Shown here: piece after piece, positions 18,101 to 26,832 of the stretch
Layout: each line of letters begins with the position of its first letter
Position numbering within the stretch: the stretch's first letter is position 1
Source of the DNA: Ruminococcus sp.
Lineage (GTDB): Bacteria > Bacillota > Clostridia > Oscillospirales > Ruminococcaceae
Length of the DNA: 64,000 nt
NCBI GenBank assembly: GCA_029055625.1
Contig: JAIDCY010000148.1
Coordinates: forward strand, 49,856 to 113,855
Direction of reading: 5' to 3'
The notes under the pieces: model-generated
Told to the model about the DNA's origin: nothing
Seen by the model: the letters and a program-made list of their open reading frames with translations, nothing else
Databases searched by the model: none
Translations under genes and position numbers: made by a program

Positions 18101-18358
18101 TCAAACCTTGTACGCAAAATTTCTGACGGTGAACCTAATGTTGTAACGCTACTGGAAAGCGGTAAGATAAATTACGTAATATCTACCTCCGCAAAAGGCA
18201 GACTTCCGGAACGTGACAGCGTTAAAATGCGTCGTAAGTCGATAGAGCGTTCAATATGTAGTCTCACAGCGATAGATACCGCAAAATCCCTTGCGAAAGT
18301 CCTCGAATCCGGACGGACTATTAACGACGTTGAACTTATTGACATTACAGAAATATAA
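15167..18358 (+). CDS. carB: Carbamoyl-phosphate synthase large subunit
   Basis: 1063 aa, full length. Makes carbamoyl phosphate from bicarbonate, ammonia and two ATP. Two homologous halves are visible: [20 protein letters not shown] at the start of the first and [19 protein letters not shown] at about 551 for the second, each with an ATP-grasp domain ([23 protein letters not shown]) and an EVNPR(V/S)SRS type metal-binding motif. The C-terminal MGS-like domain (about 930-1063) binds effectors. A strong terminator follows. Confidence 0.98.
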   Translation: [1063 protein letters not shown]

Positions 18359-18365
18359 ATCCATA

Positions 18366-18401
18366 CTACCGGATATTTTAAGATGTCCGGTAGTTTTTTT
18401 A
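18366..18401 (+). terminator. Intrinsic terminator of pyr operon
   Basis: Perfect 8-bp stem CTACCGGA/TCCGGTAG followed by seven T, a few bases after the carB stop. Confidence 0.92.
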
Positions 18402-18463
18402 TGAAAAAACTGTAAAATTTATACAAAAAATATAATTTTCACCGGATTGACGAAATATTTTAA

Positions 18464-18492
18464 TTGACGTAAGGCGGATATAATAGTATAAT
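18464..18492 (+). promoter_or_regulatory. Sigma-A-type promoter for lipoprotein/ABC operon
   Basis: TTGACG, 17 bp, TATAAT, about 38 bp upstream of the lipoprotein ATG. Confidence 0.8.
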
Positions 18493-18529
18493 ATAACTTA
18501 CAGACTAATAACAAGGAGATTTTAAAATT

Positions 18530-19330
18530 ATGAAAAATTTAACAAAATACGTAATATGTCTGCTTGCGTGCATGACTTTTACAACCGTAACCGCCTGTGA
18601 GAGTACGCCGGAAGAAGACGGTCAGGTTTCCGTAATTTCCGACATCACCACAACAGGCGAAGCAGTTCCGGAAAGTACAACCGTACCGGAAGATTTACCG
18701 ACAGAAGATTCTACAGAAAATACTACTCAGGATTCCGCAGGAGATGCGACGGAAAATTCTACTGAAGACGGTTCAACAGAAAATGCAACGGAAGAGAGTA
18801 CGGAAGATTCAGAAGAAAATTCTGTTGACTATATGTCAATATTAAGGGCGTATCATCAGGCGTACATTGACGGTAACGCAGATGCGGTATATGCTCTTTT
18901 CTGTCCGGAGGAAATAACAGCTTTTGATAATTATATGAAAGAGTACCTCAAAAATCAGGGAGAAGCGGACGATATTATAGAAAATATGATGTCTAAGGAA
19001 AATATAATGTCTGCACTGAAGGGGTCTATAGATAATATCAATGATATAATGGATAATTATAATCAGAGTGCTAATGATTCGTGGTCAATAATAATGAATG
19101 ACAATACAGTTGAACAGTATAAATCCGAAGAAATCGCACAGATTAATGCTGATTTAGGGCTGAACATCACCGACGGTTATATATGTGAAATACCGTTCTA
19201 CAGAAACGACGGTAATCAGGAAACATTTGTTGCAGAACCGGCTTCAGTTTTCGAGATTGACGGTAACTGGTATATCAGCTACAGTTTAGCGTGTGACAGA
19301 CTGATTGAATTTATGGACATAGATTTCTGA
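18530..19330 (+). CDS. Lipoprotein with acidic Ser/Thr/Asn linker
   Basis: 266 aa. Signal peptide with lipobox TVTAC at about residues 20-24. It is followed by about 70 residues of low-complexity sequence rich in T, E, S, D and N, with repeats of the form (E)NSTED/ENATEES, then a folded C-terminal domain (about 100-266) with SILRAYHQAYIDGNADAVYAL, resembling small secreted DUF4878/NTF2-like domains. It ends 9 bases before the ABC exporter genes, so it is probably co-expressed with them. The linker likely spans the cell wall. Function unknown. Confidence 0.82.
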   Translation: MKNLTKYVICLLACMTFTTVTACESTPEEDGQVSVISDITTTGEAVPESTTVPEDLPTEDSTENTTQDSAGDATENSTEDGSTENATEESTEDSEENSVDYMSILRAYHQAYIDGNADAVYALFCPEEITAFDNYMKEYLKNQGEADDIIENMMSKENIMSALKGSIDNINDIMDNYNQSANDSWSIIMNDNTVEQYKSEEIAQINADLGLNITDGYICEIPFYRNDGNQETFVAEPASVFEIDGNWYISYSLACDRLIEFMDIDF

Positions 19331-19339
19331 GGTTGAGAC

Positions 19340-21070
19340 ATGAAGAAGTTACTGAAATATTTAAGGAATTATAAAAAAGAACTCGTTTTCGGACCTTTTT
19401 TCAAGCTCCTTGAAGCTATTTTTGAACTTACCGTACCGCACGTTATGGCTATGATTATTGATATAGGCATAGAAAACAATGATACTAAATATATACTCCG
19501 TATGTCCGGACTTATCATACTACTCGGATTCTGTGGGCTTGGATTTGCGTTGACGTGTCAGTTACTCGCTTCCAGATGTGCTTACGGATTCGGTACGGAA
19601 TTAAGAACGGATCTGTATAAACATATAAATTCGCTGTCATATAGCAGTATAGATAAAGTAGGTACGGCATCACTGCTGAACCGTCTGACGAATGATTCAA
19701 ACACCGTGCAGAATGGCGTGAATATGTTCATAAGGCTTGCAACACGTTCACCGTTTCTTGTAATAGGTGCAATGGTCAGGGCAATGATGATTGATCTGAA
19801 ACTTTCACTGATATTTCTTGTAGTAGCGGTACTTACAACTATAGTTATAGTATCGGTAATGCATAAGACAGTACCAATGTACAAGACCACACAGAAAAAT
19901 CTTGACAGGGCATCACTGCTGACACGTGAAAATCTTGAGGGTGCAAGAGTAATAAGGGCATTTTCAAGACAGCAGGAGGAAATTGACGACTTCCGGAAAT
20001 CCGTTGACGATATTGCGGAAAGTTCTATAGCAGTCGGCAGAATATCATCAATACTGAATCCGTTTTCGTTTATGGTAATGAATTTAGGTATCGTATTTAT
20101 TTTGTGGTTCGGGGGCGTAAGGATTGATACGGGCTACCTCACACAAGGCGAACTCACCGAATTTACAAACTACATGACACAGATTTTACTTGCATTGATA
20201 GTCCTTGCAAATCTTATTGTTACGTTTACCAAGGCTTTCGCATCTGCAAACCGTATCAGTGAGGTTTTCGACATACAACCGGAAAAGTCAGGCGGTAACG
20301 AGATACCGGCGGATCACAAAGATTACGGAAACATTATCGAGTTCAGAAACGTGTCATTTTCATATGATACAGCCGGTGACCACTCGTTAAAAGATATATC
20401 TTTCACTCTCGAAAGGGGTAAGATGTTGGGAATTATCGGTGGTACTGGTAGCGGTAAATCTACACTTGCAAATCTGATACCATGTTTCTATCGTGCTACA
20501 GAGGGACAGATTTTAATATCCGGCGTCGACGTATACAACTACAATTTCGACGAATTAAGAAAAACTATCGGCATAGTACCGCAGAAAGCAGTACTTTTTA
20601 CCGGTACAGTCCGTGATAATATGAAGTGGCATAATCCGGATGCTACAGATACGGAAATCATATCCGCACTTAAAACCGCTCAGGCATGGGAATTTGTCGG
20701 GAAAATGCCGGATGGTCTTGATACGAAGATTTCACAGGGTGGTAAAAATCTTTCCGGTGGTCAGAAACAGAGAATTTCCATAGCCCGTGCGATTGTCGGA
20801 AATCCGGATATACTGATTCTTGACGATTCAACCAGTGCATTGGATTACGCCACAGACCTCGCACTCCGTAAATCTCTTAAAAATGATATGCCCGATACTA
20901 CAGTAATAATGATTTCACAGCGTACAACATCACTGAAAGATGCGGATAAAATAATAGTCATGGACGACGGCGAAGCGGTCGGCATGGGTACACACGACGA
21001 GTTACTGAAAACCTGCGAAATTTACAGTGAAATATATAAATCGCAGATGAACGAAAAGGAGGGCGTATAA
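19340..21070 (+). CDS. ABC exporter half-transporter, degenerate-site subunit
   Basis: 576 aa. Six-helix exporter membrane domain (about 1-310) fused to a nucleotide-binding domain. Walker A GGTGSGKST, intact signature LSGGQKQR, but Walker B ILILDDSTSALD has Asp where the catalytic Glu is expected, and the switch position reads ISQR rather than AHR. This is the pattern of the degenerate subunit in heterodimeric exporters such as TM287/288 and BmrCD. The stop overlaps the next gene's start by one base. Substrate cannot be told from sequence. Confidence 0.93.
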   Translation: MKKLLKYLRNYKKELVFGPFFKLLEAIFELTVPHVMAMIIDIGIENNDTKYILRMSGLIILLGFCGLGFALTCQLLASRCAYGFGTELRTDLYKHINSLSYSSIDKVGTASLLNRLTNDSNTVQNGVNMFIRLATRSPFLVIGAMVRAMMIDLKLSLIFLVVAVLTTIVIVSVMHKTVPMYKTTQKNLDRASLLTRENLEGARVIRAFSRQQEEIDDFRKSVDDIAESSIAVGRISSILNPFSFMVMNLGIVFILWFGGVRIDTGYLTQGELTEFTNYMTQILLALIVLANLIVTFTKAFASANRISEVFDIQPEKSGGNEIPADHKDYGNIIEFRNVSFSYDTAGDHSLKDISFTLERGKMLGIIGGTGSGKSTLANLIPCFYRATEGQILISGVDVYNYNFDELRKTIGIVPQKAVLFTGTVRDNMKWHNPDATDTEIISALKTAQAWEFVGKMPDGLDTKISQGGKNLSGGQKQRISIARAIVGNPDILILDDSTSALDYATDLALRKSLKNDMPDTTVIMISQRTTSLKDADKIIVMDDGEAVGMGTHDELLKTCEIYSEIYKSQMNEKEGV

Positions 21071-22809
21071 TGTCTGATACTCTGAAAAGGGTCATTTCTT
21101 ATACAAGACCTTATATGGCTTATCTGATAAGTACCGTTATTTTCGCCGTCGCCGGAGTAGGTCTTTCACTTTTAGTACCGGTTTTCATAGGAGATGCGGT
21201 GGATTGTTGTATAACAAAAGGCAACGTTGATTTCAATGACTTAAAAAAAATAGTAACAGAACTTGCGGTAATGGTCACTGCGAGCGGTATTTTTCAGTGG
21301 ATTATGAGTTTGTGTACCAATAAACTCGCATTTCTTACGATACGTGATTTGCGTGCGGATATTTTCAATAAACTTGAGAGAGTACCGTTAAAATACATTG
21401 ACGGTCACACGAAAGGCGAACTCACAAGCCGGGTTATTAACGATATTGAAATAGTTTCAGACGGTCTTCTACAGGGTTTTACGCAGTTTTTCAGTAGCGT
21501 TATGACCATTTTAGGTACGCTCATTTTCATGATGTTCATAAATTACAGGATAGCAATTGTAGTAGTAATCATGACCCCGATTTCTTTTATAACCGCCTCG
21601 AAGATTACGAAAGCCTCACACGATTCTTACATGAAACAGTCAAAACTGCGTGGAGATATGGTAGGACTTTCCGAAGAAATGATAGGTAATCAGAAAATTT
21701 TAAAGGCTTTTGTTTACGAAAAAAGAGCTATGGAACGTTTCGACGTTATCAACAGGGATTACGGCAAAATAGGTACGAAAGCAACTTTTTTAAGTTCGAT
21801 AAATAACCCGGTTACAAGATTTGTCAATGGTATGATATACGCAGTTATCGGACTTCTCGGAGCGTTAGGAGTAACCGGTGCGGTAGGATTCATAGGCACT
21901 ATGACGGTAGGCAAGCTGACAAGTTTTCTGTCATTTGCGAACCAGTACACCAAACCTTTTAACGAAATATCCGGCGTATTCGCTGAACTTCAGAACGCCA
22001 TCGCCTCCGCACAACGTGTTTTCAGCGTACTTGAAGAGCAGGAAGTTCCGGATGATACCGATAAGGAAGTTATGACTTCTTCCGACGGTACGCTTGCATT
22101 TCAGAACGTGAGATTTTCATATAATCCGGAAATCGAACTGATAAGAAACTTTACACTTGATGTAAAATCCGGTCAGAAAGTGGCGATAGTAGGACAGACA
22201 GGTTGTGGTAAGTCTACAATAATAAATCTTCTGTTGCGTTTCTACGACATCGACAGCGGAAAAATAATTGTTTCCGGAAAAAATATCGATTCTATCACTC
22301 GTGACAGTCTCAGAAGTCAGTTCGGTATGGTTCTGCAGGATACGTGGATTTTTACCGGTACAGTAGCGGAAAATATATCTTACGGTATGCCAGAAGCAAG
22401 TCGGGAGCAGGTAATAGAAGCATCTAAGGCGGTATACGCCCACGGATTTATAAAGAGACTTCCAAACGGTTACGATACCGTGATAAGCGAAGACAGCGGA
22501 CTTTCACAAGGTCAGAAACAGTTAATATGTATCGCCCGTATAATGTTAATGAGTCCGCCTATGCTGATTCTCGACGAGGCAACAAGTTCCATTGACTTAC
22601 GCACGGAACACCGCATACAGAAAGCATTTACTAAACTTATGCAGGGACGTACAAGTTTCATAATCGCACACAGGTTATCTACTATTAAAAATTCTGACAT
22701 AATTCTTGTAATGAAAAACGGAAATATTATCGAGCAGGGCAATCATAACCAACTTATGCGGACAGGTGGTTACTACTCCGAATTATATAACAGTCAGTTC
22801 GCAACATGA
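21070..22809 (+). CDS. ABC exporter half-transporter, catalytic subunit
   Basis: 579 aa, partner of the preceding gene (TAATG overlap). Membrane domain followed by an ATPase domain with Walker A GQTGCGKST, full Walker B LILDEATSSID including the catalytic Glu, and switch His in IIAHRLST. Its signature is LSQGQKQ instead of LSGGQ, as expected of the subunit that supplies the imperfect signature to the degenerate site. The two form one asymmetric exporter in the plasma membrane. Confidence 0.94.
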   Translation: MSDTLKRVISYTRPYMAYLISTVIFAVAGVGLSLLVPVFIGDAVDCCITKGNVDFNDLKKIVTELAVMVTASGIFQWIMSLCTNKLAFLTIRDLRADIFNKLERVPLKYIDGHTKGELTSRVINDIEIVSDGLLQGFTQFFSSVMTILGTLIFMMFINYRIAIVVVIMTPISFITASKITKASHDSYMKQSKLRGDMVGLSEEMIGNQKILKAFVYEKRAMERFDVINRDYGKIGTKATFLSSINNPVTRFVNGMIYAVIGLLGALGVTGAVGFIGTMTVGKLTSFLSFANQYTKPFNEISGVFAELQNAIASAQRVFSVLEEQEVPDDTDKEVMTSSDGTLAFQNVRFSYNPEIELIRNFTLDVKSGQKVAIVGQTGCGKSTIINLLLRFYDIDSGKIIVSGKNIDSITRDSLRSQFGMVLQDTWIFTGTVAENISYGMPEASREQVIEASKAVYAHGFIKRLPNGYDTVISEDSGLSQGQKQLICIARIMLMSPPMLILDEATSSIDLRTEHRIQKAFTKLMQGRTSFIIAHRLSTIKNSDIILVMKNGNIIEQGNHNQLMRTGGYYSELYNSQFAT

Positions 22810-22904
22810 ACAGTTTTCAACACCTTAAGTTGTCGGAACTTAATAAAATCATATCAATAATCACATCTGACGGAATAATATTTGTATAAAATGTCATAAT
22901 CCTA

Positions 22905-22933
22905 TTGACTAAGATTGTTTAATATGATATAAT
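22905..22933 (+). promoter_or_regulatory. Sigma-A-type promoter for UDPGP gene
   Basis: TTGACT, 17 bp, TATAAT, 37 bp before the ATG at 22971. Confidence 0.82.
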
Positions 22934-22970
22934 GCTAAAATAAGTATAAATCAAAGGGGGATTGCACTAA

Positions 22971-24200
22971 ATGACATCCGATACAGCGGAAACGCTACTA
23001 CAGAAATACGGTCAGGAGCATATTATGACGTACTTTGACGAACTCGACGAATCCGACAGAAAAAAATTACTGAAACAGATTGAACTGATTGATTTTTCCG
23101 TACTGGAAAATATAAATATTGAAAACAGACATTCTTCAAAAAGAGGAAAATTTTCACCACTTGGTGCGGTGACTATCGGTGATATTGCAAAAAACCGGAA
23201 AAAATATCACGATATAGGAGCGGAAGCCATAAAGAACGGTAAAGTCGCAACCGTACTGCTTGCAGGCGGACAGGGTACGAGATTAGGATTTGAGAAGCCG
23301 AAAGGTATGTATGATATAGGGGTTACGAAAGAACTGTATATTTTCGAGTGCCTGATAAATAATATGCTGAAAGTTGTTGCAGATACGGGGGTATTCGTAC
23401 CGTTGTATATCATGACAAGCGAAAAAAATAACAATGATACGATAAAATTCTTTGAGGAAAAAAATTACTTCGGTTACGATAGAAATTATGTACGCTTTTT
23501 CATTCAGGATATGGCACCGTCAGTTGATTTTGACGGCAAAATATATATGGAAAGTAAATCGGATATATCCATATCACCTAACGGTAACGGCGGTTGGTTT
23601 TCGTCGATAGTCAGAGCAGGATTTCTCAATGATATAAAGGAAAACGGTATCGAGTGGATAAACGTTTTCGCAGTGGATAACGTACTACAACAGATTGCAG
23701 ACCCATGTTTTATAGGTGCGGTGATAGATTCAGGCAGTCAGTCGGGAAGTAAGGTAGTAAGTAAGGCGTCACCTGACGAACGAGTAGGCGTATTGTGTCT
23801 TGAAGACGGGAAACCGTCGATAGTGGAGTACTACGAGATGACGGAAGAAATGCGGGAACTCCGTACCGATGACGGCGAACTTGCGTATAAATATGGTGTT
23901 ATTCTTAACTATCTTTTCAGTGTGGACAGGCTTGAGGAAATCGTTTCCGAAAAAATGCCGGTACACGTCGTGAAGAAAAAAATACCGTATATGGACGATA
24001 ACGGCATTTTAGTAAATCCGACAGAACCAAACGGTTATAAATTTGAAACCCTTGTACTCGATATGGTACATCTGCAAAAAAGCTGTCTGCCTTACGAGGT
24101 GGAACGTTGCAGAGAGTTCGCACCGGTTAAAAATTCGGTGGGTGTGGATTCCGTCGATACCGCAAGGGAACTCCTTAAACTTAACGGCATTGAACTATAA
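22971..24200 (+). CDS. UDP-sugar pyrophosphorylase (UDPGP/UAP1 type)
   Basis: 409 aa. Nucleotidyltransferase of the eukaryote-like UDPGP family, which joins UTP to a sugar 1-phosphate (GlcNAc-1-P or glucose-1-P). Uridine-binding LAGGQGTRLGFEKPKGM at about 89-105, PLYIMTSEKN, SPNGNGGWFSS and the FAVDNVLQ stretch fit UAP1-like members. Which sugar is used cannot be decided by eye. The product would feed cell-wall or polysaccharide synthesis. Transcribed alone from its own promoter to the terminator at 24207. Confidence 0.88.
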   Translation: MTSDTAETLLQKYGQEHIMTYFDELDESDRKKLLKQIELIDFSVLENINIENRHSSKRGKFSPLGAVTIGDIAKNRKKYHDIGAEAIKNGKVATVLLAGGQGTRLGFEKPKGMYDIGVTKELYIFECLINNMLKVVADTGVFVPLYIMTSEKNNNDTIKFFEEKNYFGYDRNYVRFFIQDMAPSVDFDGKIYMESKSDISISPNGNGGWFSSIVRAGFLNDIKENGIEWINVFAVDNVLQQIADPCFIGAVIDSGSQSGSKVVSKASPDERVGVLCLEDGKPSIVEYYEMTEEMRELRTDDGELAYKYGVILNYLFSVDRLEEIVSEKMPVHVVKKKIPYMDDNGILVNPTEPNGYKFETLVLDMVHLQKSCLPYEVERCREFAPVKNSVGVDSVDTARELLKLNGIEL

Positions 24201-24206
24201 ATTTTA

Positions 24207-24238
24207 AAGACTGTCAGAAATGACAGTCTTTTTTTTTT
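24207..24238 (+). terminator. Intrinsic terminator after UDPGP gene
   Basis: Perfect 10-bp stem AAGACTGTCA/TGACAGTCTT with a GAAA tetraloop and about ten T, followed immediately by the GCGTTTYGCBTGTGA element. Confidence 0.95.
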
Positions 24239-24253
24239 GCGTTTCGCCTGTGA
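24239..24253 (+). repeat. Terminator-associated 15-mer, copy 2
   Basis: GCGTTTCGCCTGTGA directly after the T-tract; one mismatch to copy 1 at 1801. Confidence 0.6.
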
Positions 24254-24255
24254 AT

Positions 24256-25017
24256 TTATCTGAAAATAAAGTAGTAGACTATACCGAACCATTCACGCAC
24301 CCAGTACGTCGGGACGATATACCAGCTTGTATATCCTGATATATTGTACGGTTCAATGCCCATATTTTTCGCTAACATTTCCGCTCTGCACTGGTGAAAC
24401 GCATCTGTGACGAGGGTTATTTTTTCCGGCAGACCTGCTCCTGTGATTATTTCCTGTGAGAATTTAAGGTTTTCCTTCGTATCTGTAGACTTATCTTCCA
24501 TGAAAATACGTTCCGGATTTATACCGTTTTCAATGAGATATTCCTTCATGCATTGTGCCTCACTTATAATTTCGTCGCTACCCTGTCCGCCGGATACTAT
24601 CACGCTTACGTTTTCGTGTTCGGAAAGGTATTCAAACGCACAGTCAAGCCGACGTTTTAACATTAAACTCGGTCTGCCGTTCTTTACCTTACAACCCAGT
24701 ACTACAAGTGTAGTATTTTCATCAGGTGGTGGGTCATCTGCTGATTTTACCATAAAAATACTTATCACAATTGCGAGTATAACGCATATACTTAAAATAA
24801 AAGTTATTATAGTAATAAAAATCTTACCGCCAGGATTATTATGCATTTTTTTTACAGATTCCGTGAACGGTTTCCAGAATACAGAAATTCCGGTCATGAT
24901 TACGGATACCAAAATTCCGGTAGCGTTTCCGATATTAAATATACCCATAGTCGCCGGAGCTACAAATATTAAAAGCAATCCGATTGAGATAATCAGCGGT
25001 ATTATTTTAACGTCCAT
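24256..25017 (-). CDS. YdcF/SanA-like membrane protein (DUF218)
   Basis: 253 aa. Three to four N-terminal membrane helices (about residues 5-100) precede a DUF218 domain with VVLGCKVKNGRPS, VIVSGGQGSDEIISEA, MEDKSTDTKENL and VTDAFHQCRAEM. Family members are linked to envelope integrity and vancomycin tolerance, with no settled enzymatic role. The AGGAG site is about 14 bases before the ATG, slightly far. It follows the PHP gene by 17 bp on the same strand, so the two probably share a transcript. Confidence 0.88.
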   Translation of the reverse strand: MDVKIIPLIISIGLLLIFVAPATMGIFNIGNATGILVSVIMTGISVFWKPFTESVKKMHNNPGGKIFITIITFILSICVILAIVISIFMVKSADDPPPDENTTLVVLGCKVKNGRPSLMLKRRLDCAFEYLSEHENVSVIVSGGQGSDEIISEAQCMKEYLIENGINPERIFMEDKSTDTKENLKFSQEIITGAGLPEKITLVTDAFHQCRAEMLAKNMGIEPYNISGYTSWYIVPTYWVREWFGIVYYFIFR

Positions 25018-25034
25018 TTTTTAAAAAAATTCTC

Positions 25035-25871
25035 CTATTTCATTTTTGCGGAAAGTTTAAGTATACGGTCGAGATTTTCCTTAGTGGTGGATTCTCTACC
25101 TAAATGTGTAGGTACGTTGTTGTAAAGTCCGTGGAAATCTGAACCGCCCGTTTGTATGAGGTTGTAACGCTCTGCGATAGCCGATAACTCTTTTCTGTAA
25201 CTCTCATCCGCTGACCAGTGATTTACTTCTACTCCGTCTATTTTACCTTTCTGTGCGAGTTCTTCGAGTAATTCTATACTGTCGTACAGAGCAGGATGTG
25301 CCATTACTGCTACACCTTTTGCGGTATGAATCAGGTCAATGACAAAATTTACATCCGGATATTCACGTTCCACGTAACAACTACCTGTTTTTCTGTTAAA
25401 TAGTTCACTGTCGAGACTGCCGTAAAATTCGAGAGCATAACCGTAATCAATCAACGCACGCATGATATGCTGTTTGAAAATGCTTTTGGATGCCGTTGTG
25501 TGTTTCAGGATACTTTCAAGAGTTATCGGGTATTTTTCCATAACTTTGGCAATCATTTCTTTTGAACATTCTTTCCGTATCTCGCACGACTTGAAACAAA
25601 GTACTTCAAGCCTGTCAGGTTTACGGGGTGCATAACATAGTATATGTACTTTTCTGCCACGTTTCTTGTCCCACGCCGATAACTCAACGCCTTTCAGTAT
25701 CTTTACTCCTGCTCTCTCACCTAATATGCTTGCCCTCGAAAATGATGCCATTGTGTCGTGGTCTGTAATCGAAAGCCATTCTATACCGGTACGCTTTGCC
25801 TGTGCGATAATATCCTCAATTCCCATAGAACCATCTGACAGCTTTGTATGACAATGTAAATCACAAATCAT
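25035..25871 (-). CDS. PHP-domain phosphoesterase
   Basis: 278 aa. Polymerase-and-histidinol-phosphatase fold with the full metal-binding set: DLHCHTKLSDG (about 3-13), ITDHDTM (about 37-43), KGVELSA, MAHPALY and GGSDFHG. It resembles the YciV/RNase AM group (5'-3' exonuclease or 3',5'-nucleotide phosphatase), so a role in nucleotide or RNA turnover is likely. Good GGGAGGA site 7 bases before the ATG. Own promoter at 25914. Confidence 0.9.
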   Translation of the reverse strand: MICDLHCHTKLSDGSMGIEDIIAQAKRTGIEWLSITDHDTMASFSRASILGERAGVKILKGVELSAWDKKRGRKVHILCYAPRKPDRLEVLCFKSCEIRKECSKEMIAKVMEKYPITLESILKHTTASKSIFKQHIMRALIDYGYALEFYGSLDSELFNRKTGSCYVEREYPDVNFVIDLIHTAKGVAVMAHPALYDSIELLEELAQKGKIDGVEVNHWSADESYRKELSAIAERYNLIQTGGSDFHGLYNNVPTHLGRESTTKENLDRILKLSAKMK

Positions 25872-25913
25872 CTTGAAATCCTCCCTTTGTTTTTCTGATT
25901 TCAGTTTATCTAT

Positions 25914-25942
25914 ATTATATCATATTTTTATGAGGTTTTCAA
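25914..25942 (-). promoter_or_regulatory. Sigma-A-type promoter for PHP/YdcF genes
   Basis: On the minus strand TTGAAA, 17 bp, TATAAT, about 43 bp before the PHP gene start. It splits this pair from the RNA-modification operon that ends at 26002. Confidence 0.75.
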
Positions 25943-26001
25943 GTATTTTATGCATTTTTCATCAATCTTACACTTTTTCCGTAATCTAAAAATTATAAGT
26001 T

Positions 26002-26829
26002 TTAATCATTACAGAATACGGAATACAATTCGCCTTTTCTGAAACCTGTTTCCTTTGCAATCGCTTTACACGCTTCCGTAGGTTTTTCACCCATTTCAAT
26101 CAGTTTCCTGACCTGTTCCACCGCACTTTGAAGAGTTATTTTTTCGTCGGATTTTGTCTTACCCTCCATGACCAATACAAATTCTCCACGGGGTTCGTTA
26201 ATGCTGTAGTAGTCTGATGCTTCGCCTAACGTCGTTCTGATTACCTCTTCGTGAATTTTCGTCAGTTCCCGACACAGTGATATTTTTCTGTCCTTACCGA
26301 AAAATTCCGCCAGTCCGGATAGTGTATTTCTTAATTTATGTGGGGCTTCATAAAATACTATCAGACCGGTTTCATCTTTCAGAAGTTCAAGACGTTCTGA
26401 ACGTTCTTTCCTGTTTACCGGCAAAAATCCCTCAAACATGAAGCGTCTTGTATCAAGTCCGGATACCGCCACCGCAGACACCACCGCACTCGCCCCCGGT
26501 ACAACTTTTACCTCTATACCGTTTTCCGCACATAATTTTACTAATACTTCCCCAGGGTCTGAAATACACGGCATACCGGCATCCGTCACGATACTGCAAC
26601 TTTCGCCGTTGAGCAGGCGGTCAATGATATGTTGTGCATCGGTGGGCGTACTGTGTTCATGAAAGCTGACGAGTTGTTTTTTTATGCCGTAATGATTAAG
26701 TATTTTAACAGTTACCCGTGTGTCCTCCGCACATATGAAATCAACATTTTTCAGAGTGTCAAGCTGTCTTATCGTTATATCGTCGAGGTTTCCAATCGGC
26801 GTACCTGTCACGTAAAATATCCCACTCAT
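26002..26829 (-). CDS. rsmI: 16S rRNA C1402 2'-O-methyltransferase
   Basis: 275 aa. Methylates the ribose of C1402 in 16S rRNA with SAM. Tetrapyrrole-methylase-like fold: VTGTPIGNLDDITIR at the N-terminus, AEDTRVT, the SIVTDAGMPCISDPG loop, PGASAVVSA and the FEGFLPV stretch. Length is normal. Three bases downstream of the methyltransferase gene that precedes it, so last in the RNA-modification operon. Confidence 0.96.
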   Translation of the reverse strand: MSGIFYVTGTPIGNLDDITIRQLDTLKNVDFICAEDTRVTVKILNHYGIKKQLVSFHEHSTPTDAQHIIDRLLNGESCSIVTDAGMPCISDPGEVLVKLCAENGIEVKVVPGASAVVSAVAVSGLDTRRFMFEGFLPVNRKERSERLELLKDETGLIVFYEAPHKLRNTLSGLAEFFGKDRKISLCRELTKIHEEVIRTTLGEASDYYSINEPRGEFVLVMEGKTKSDEKITLQSAVEQVRKLIEMGEKPTEACKAIAKETGFRKGELYSVFCND

Positions 26830-26832
26830 AAA

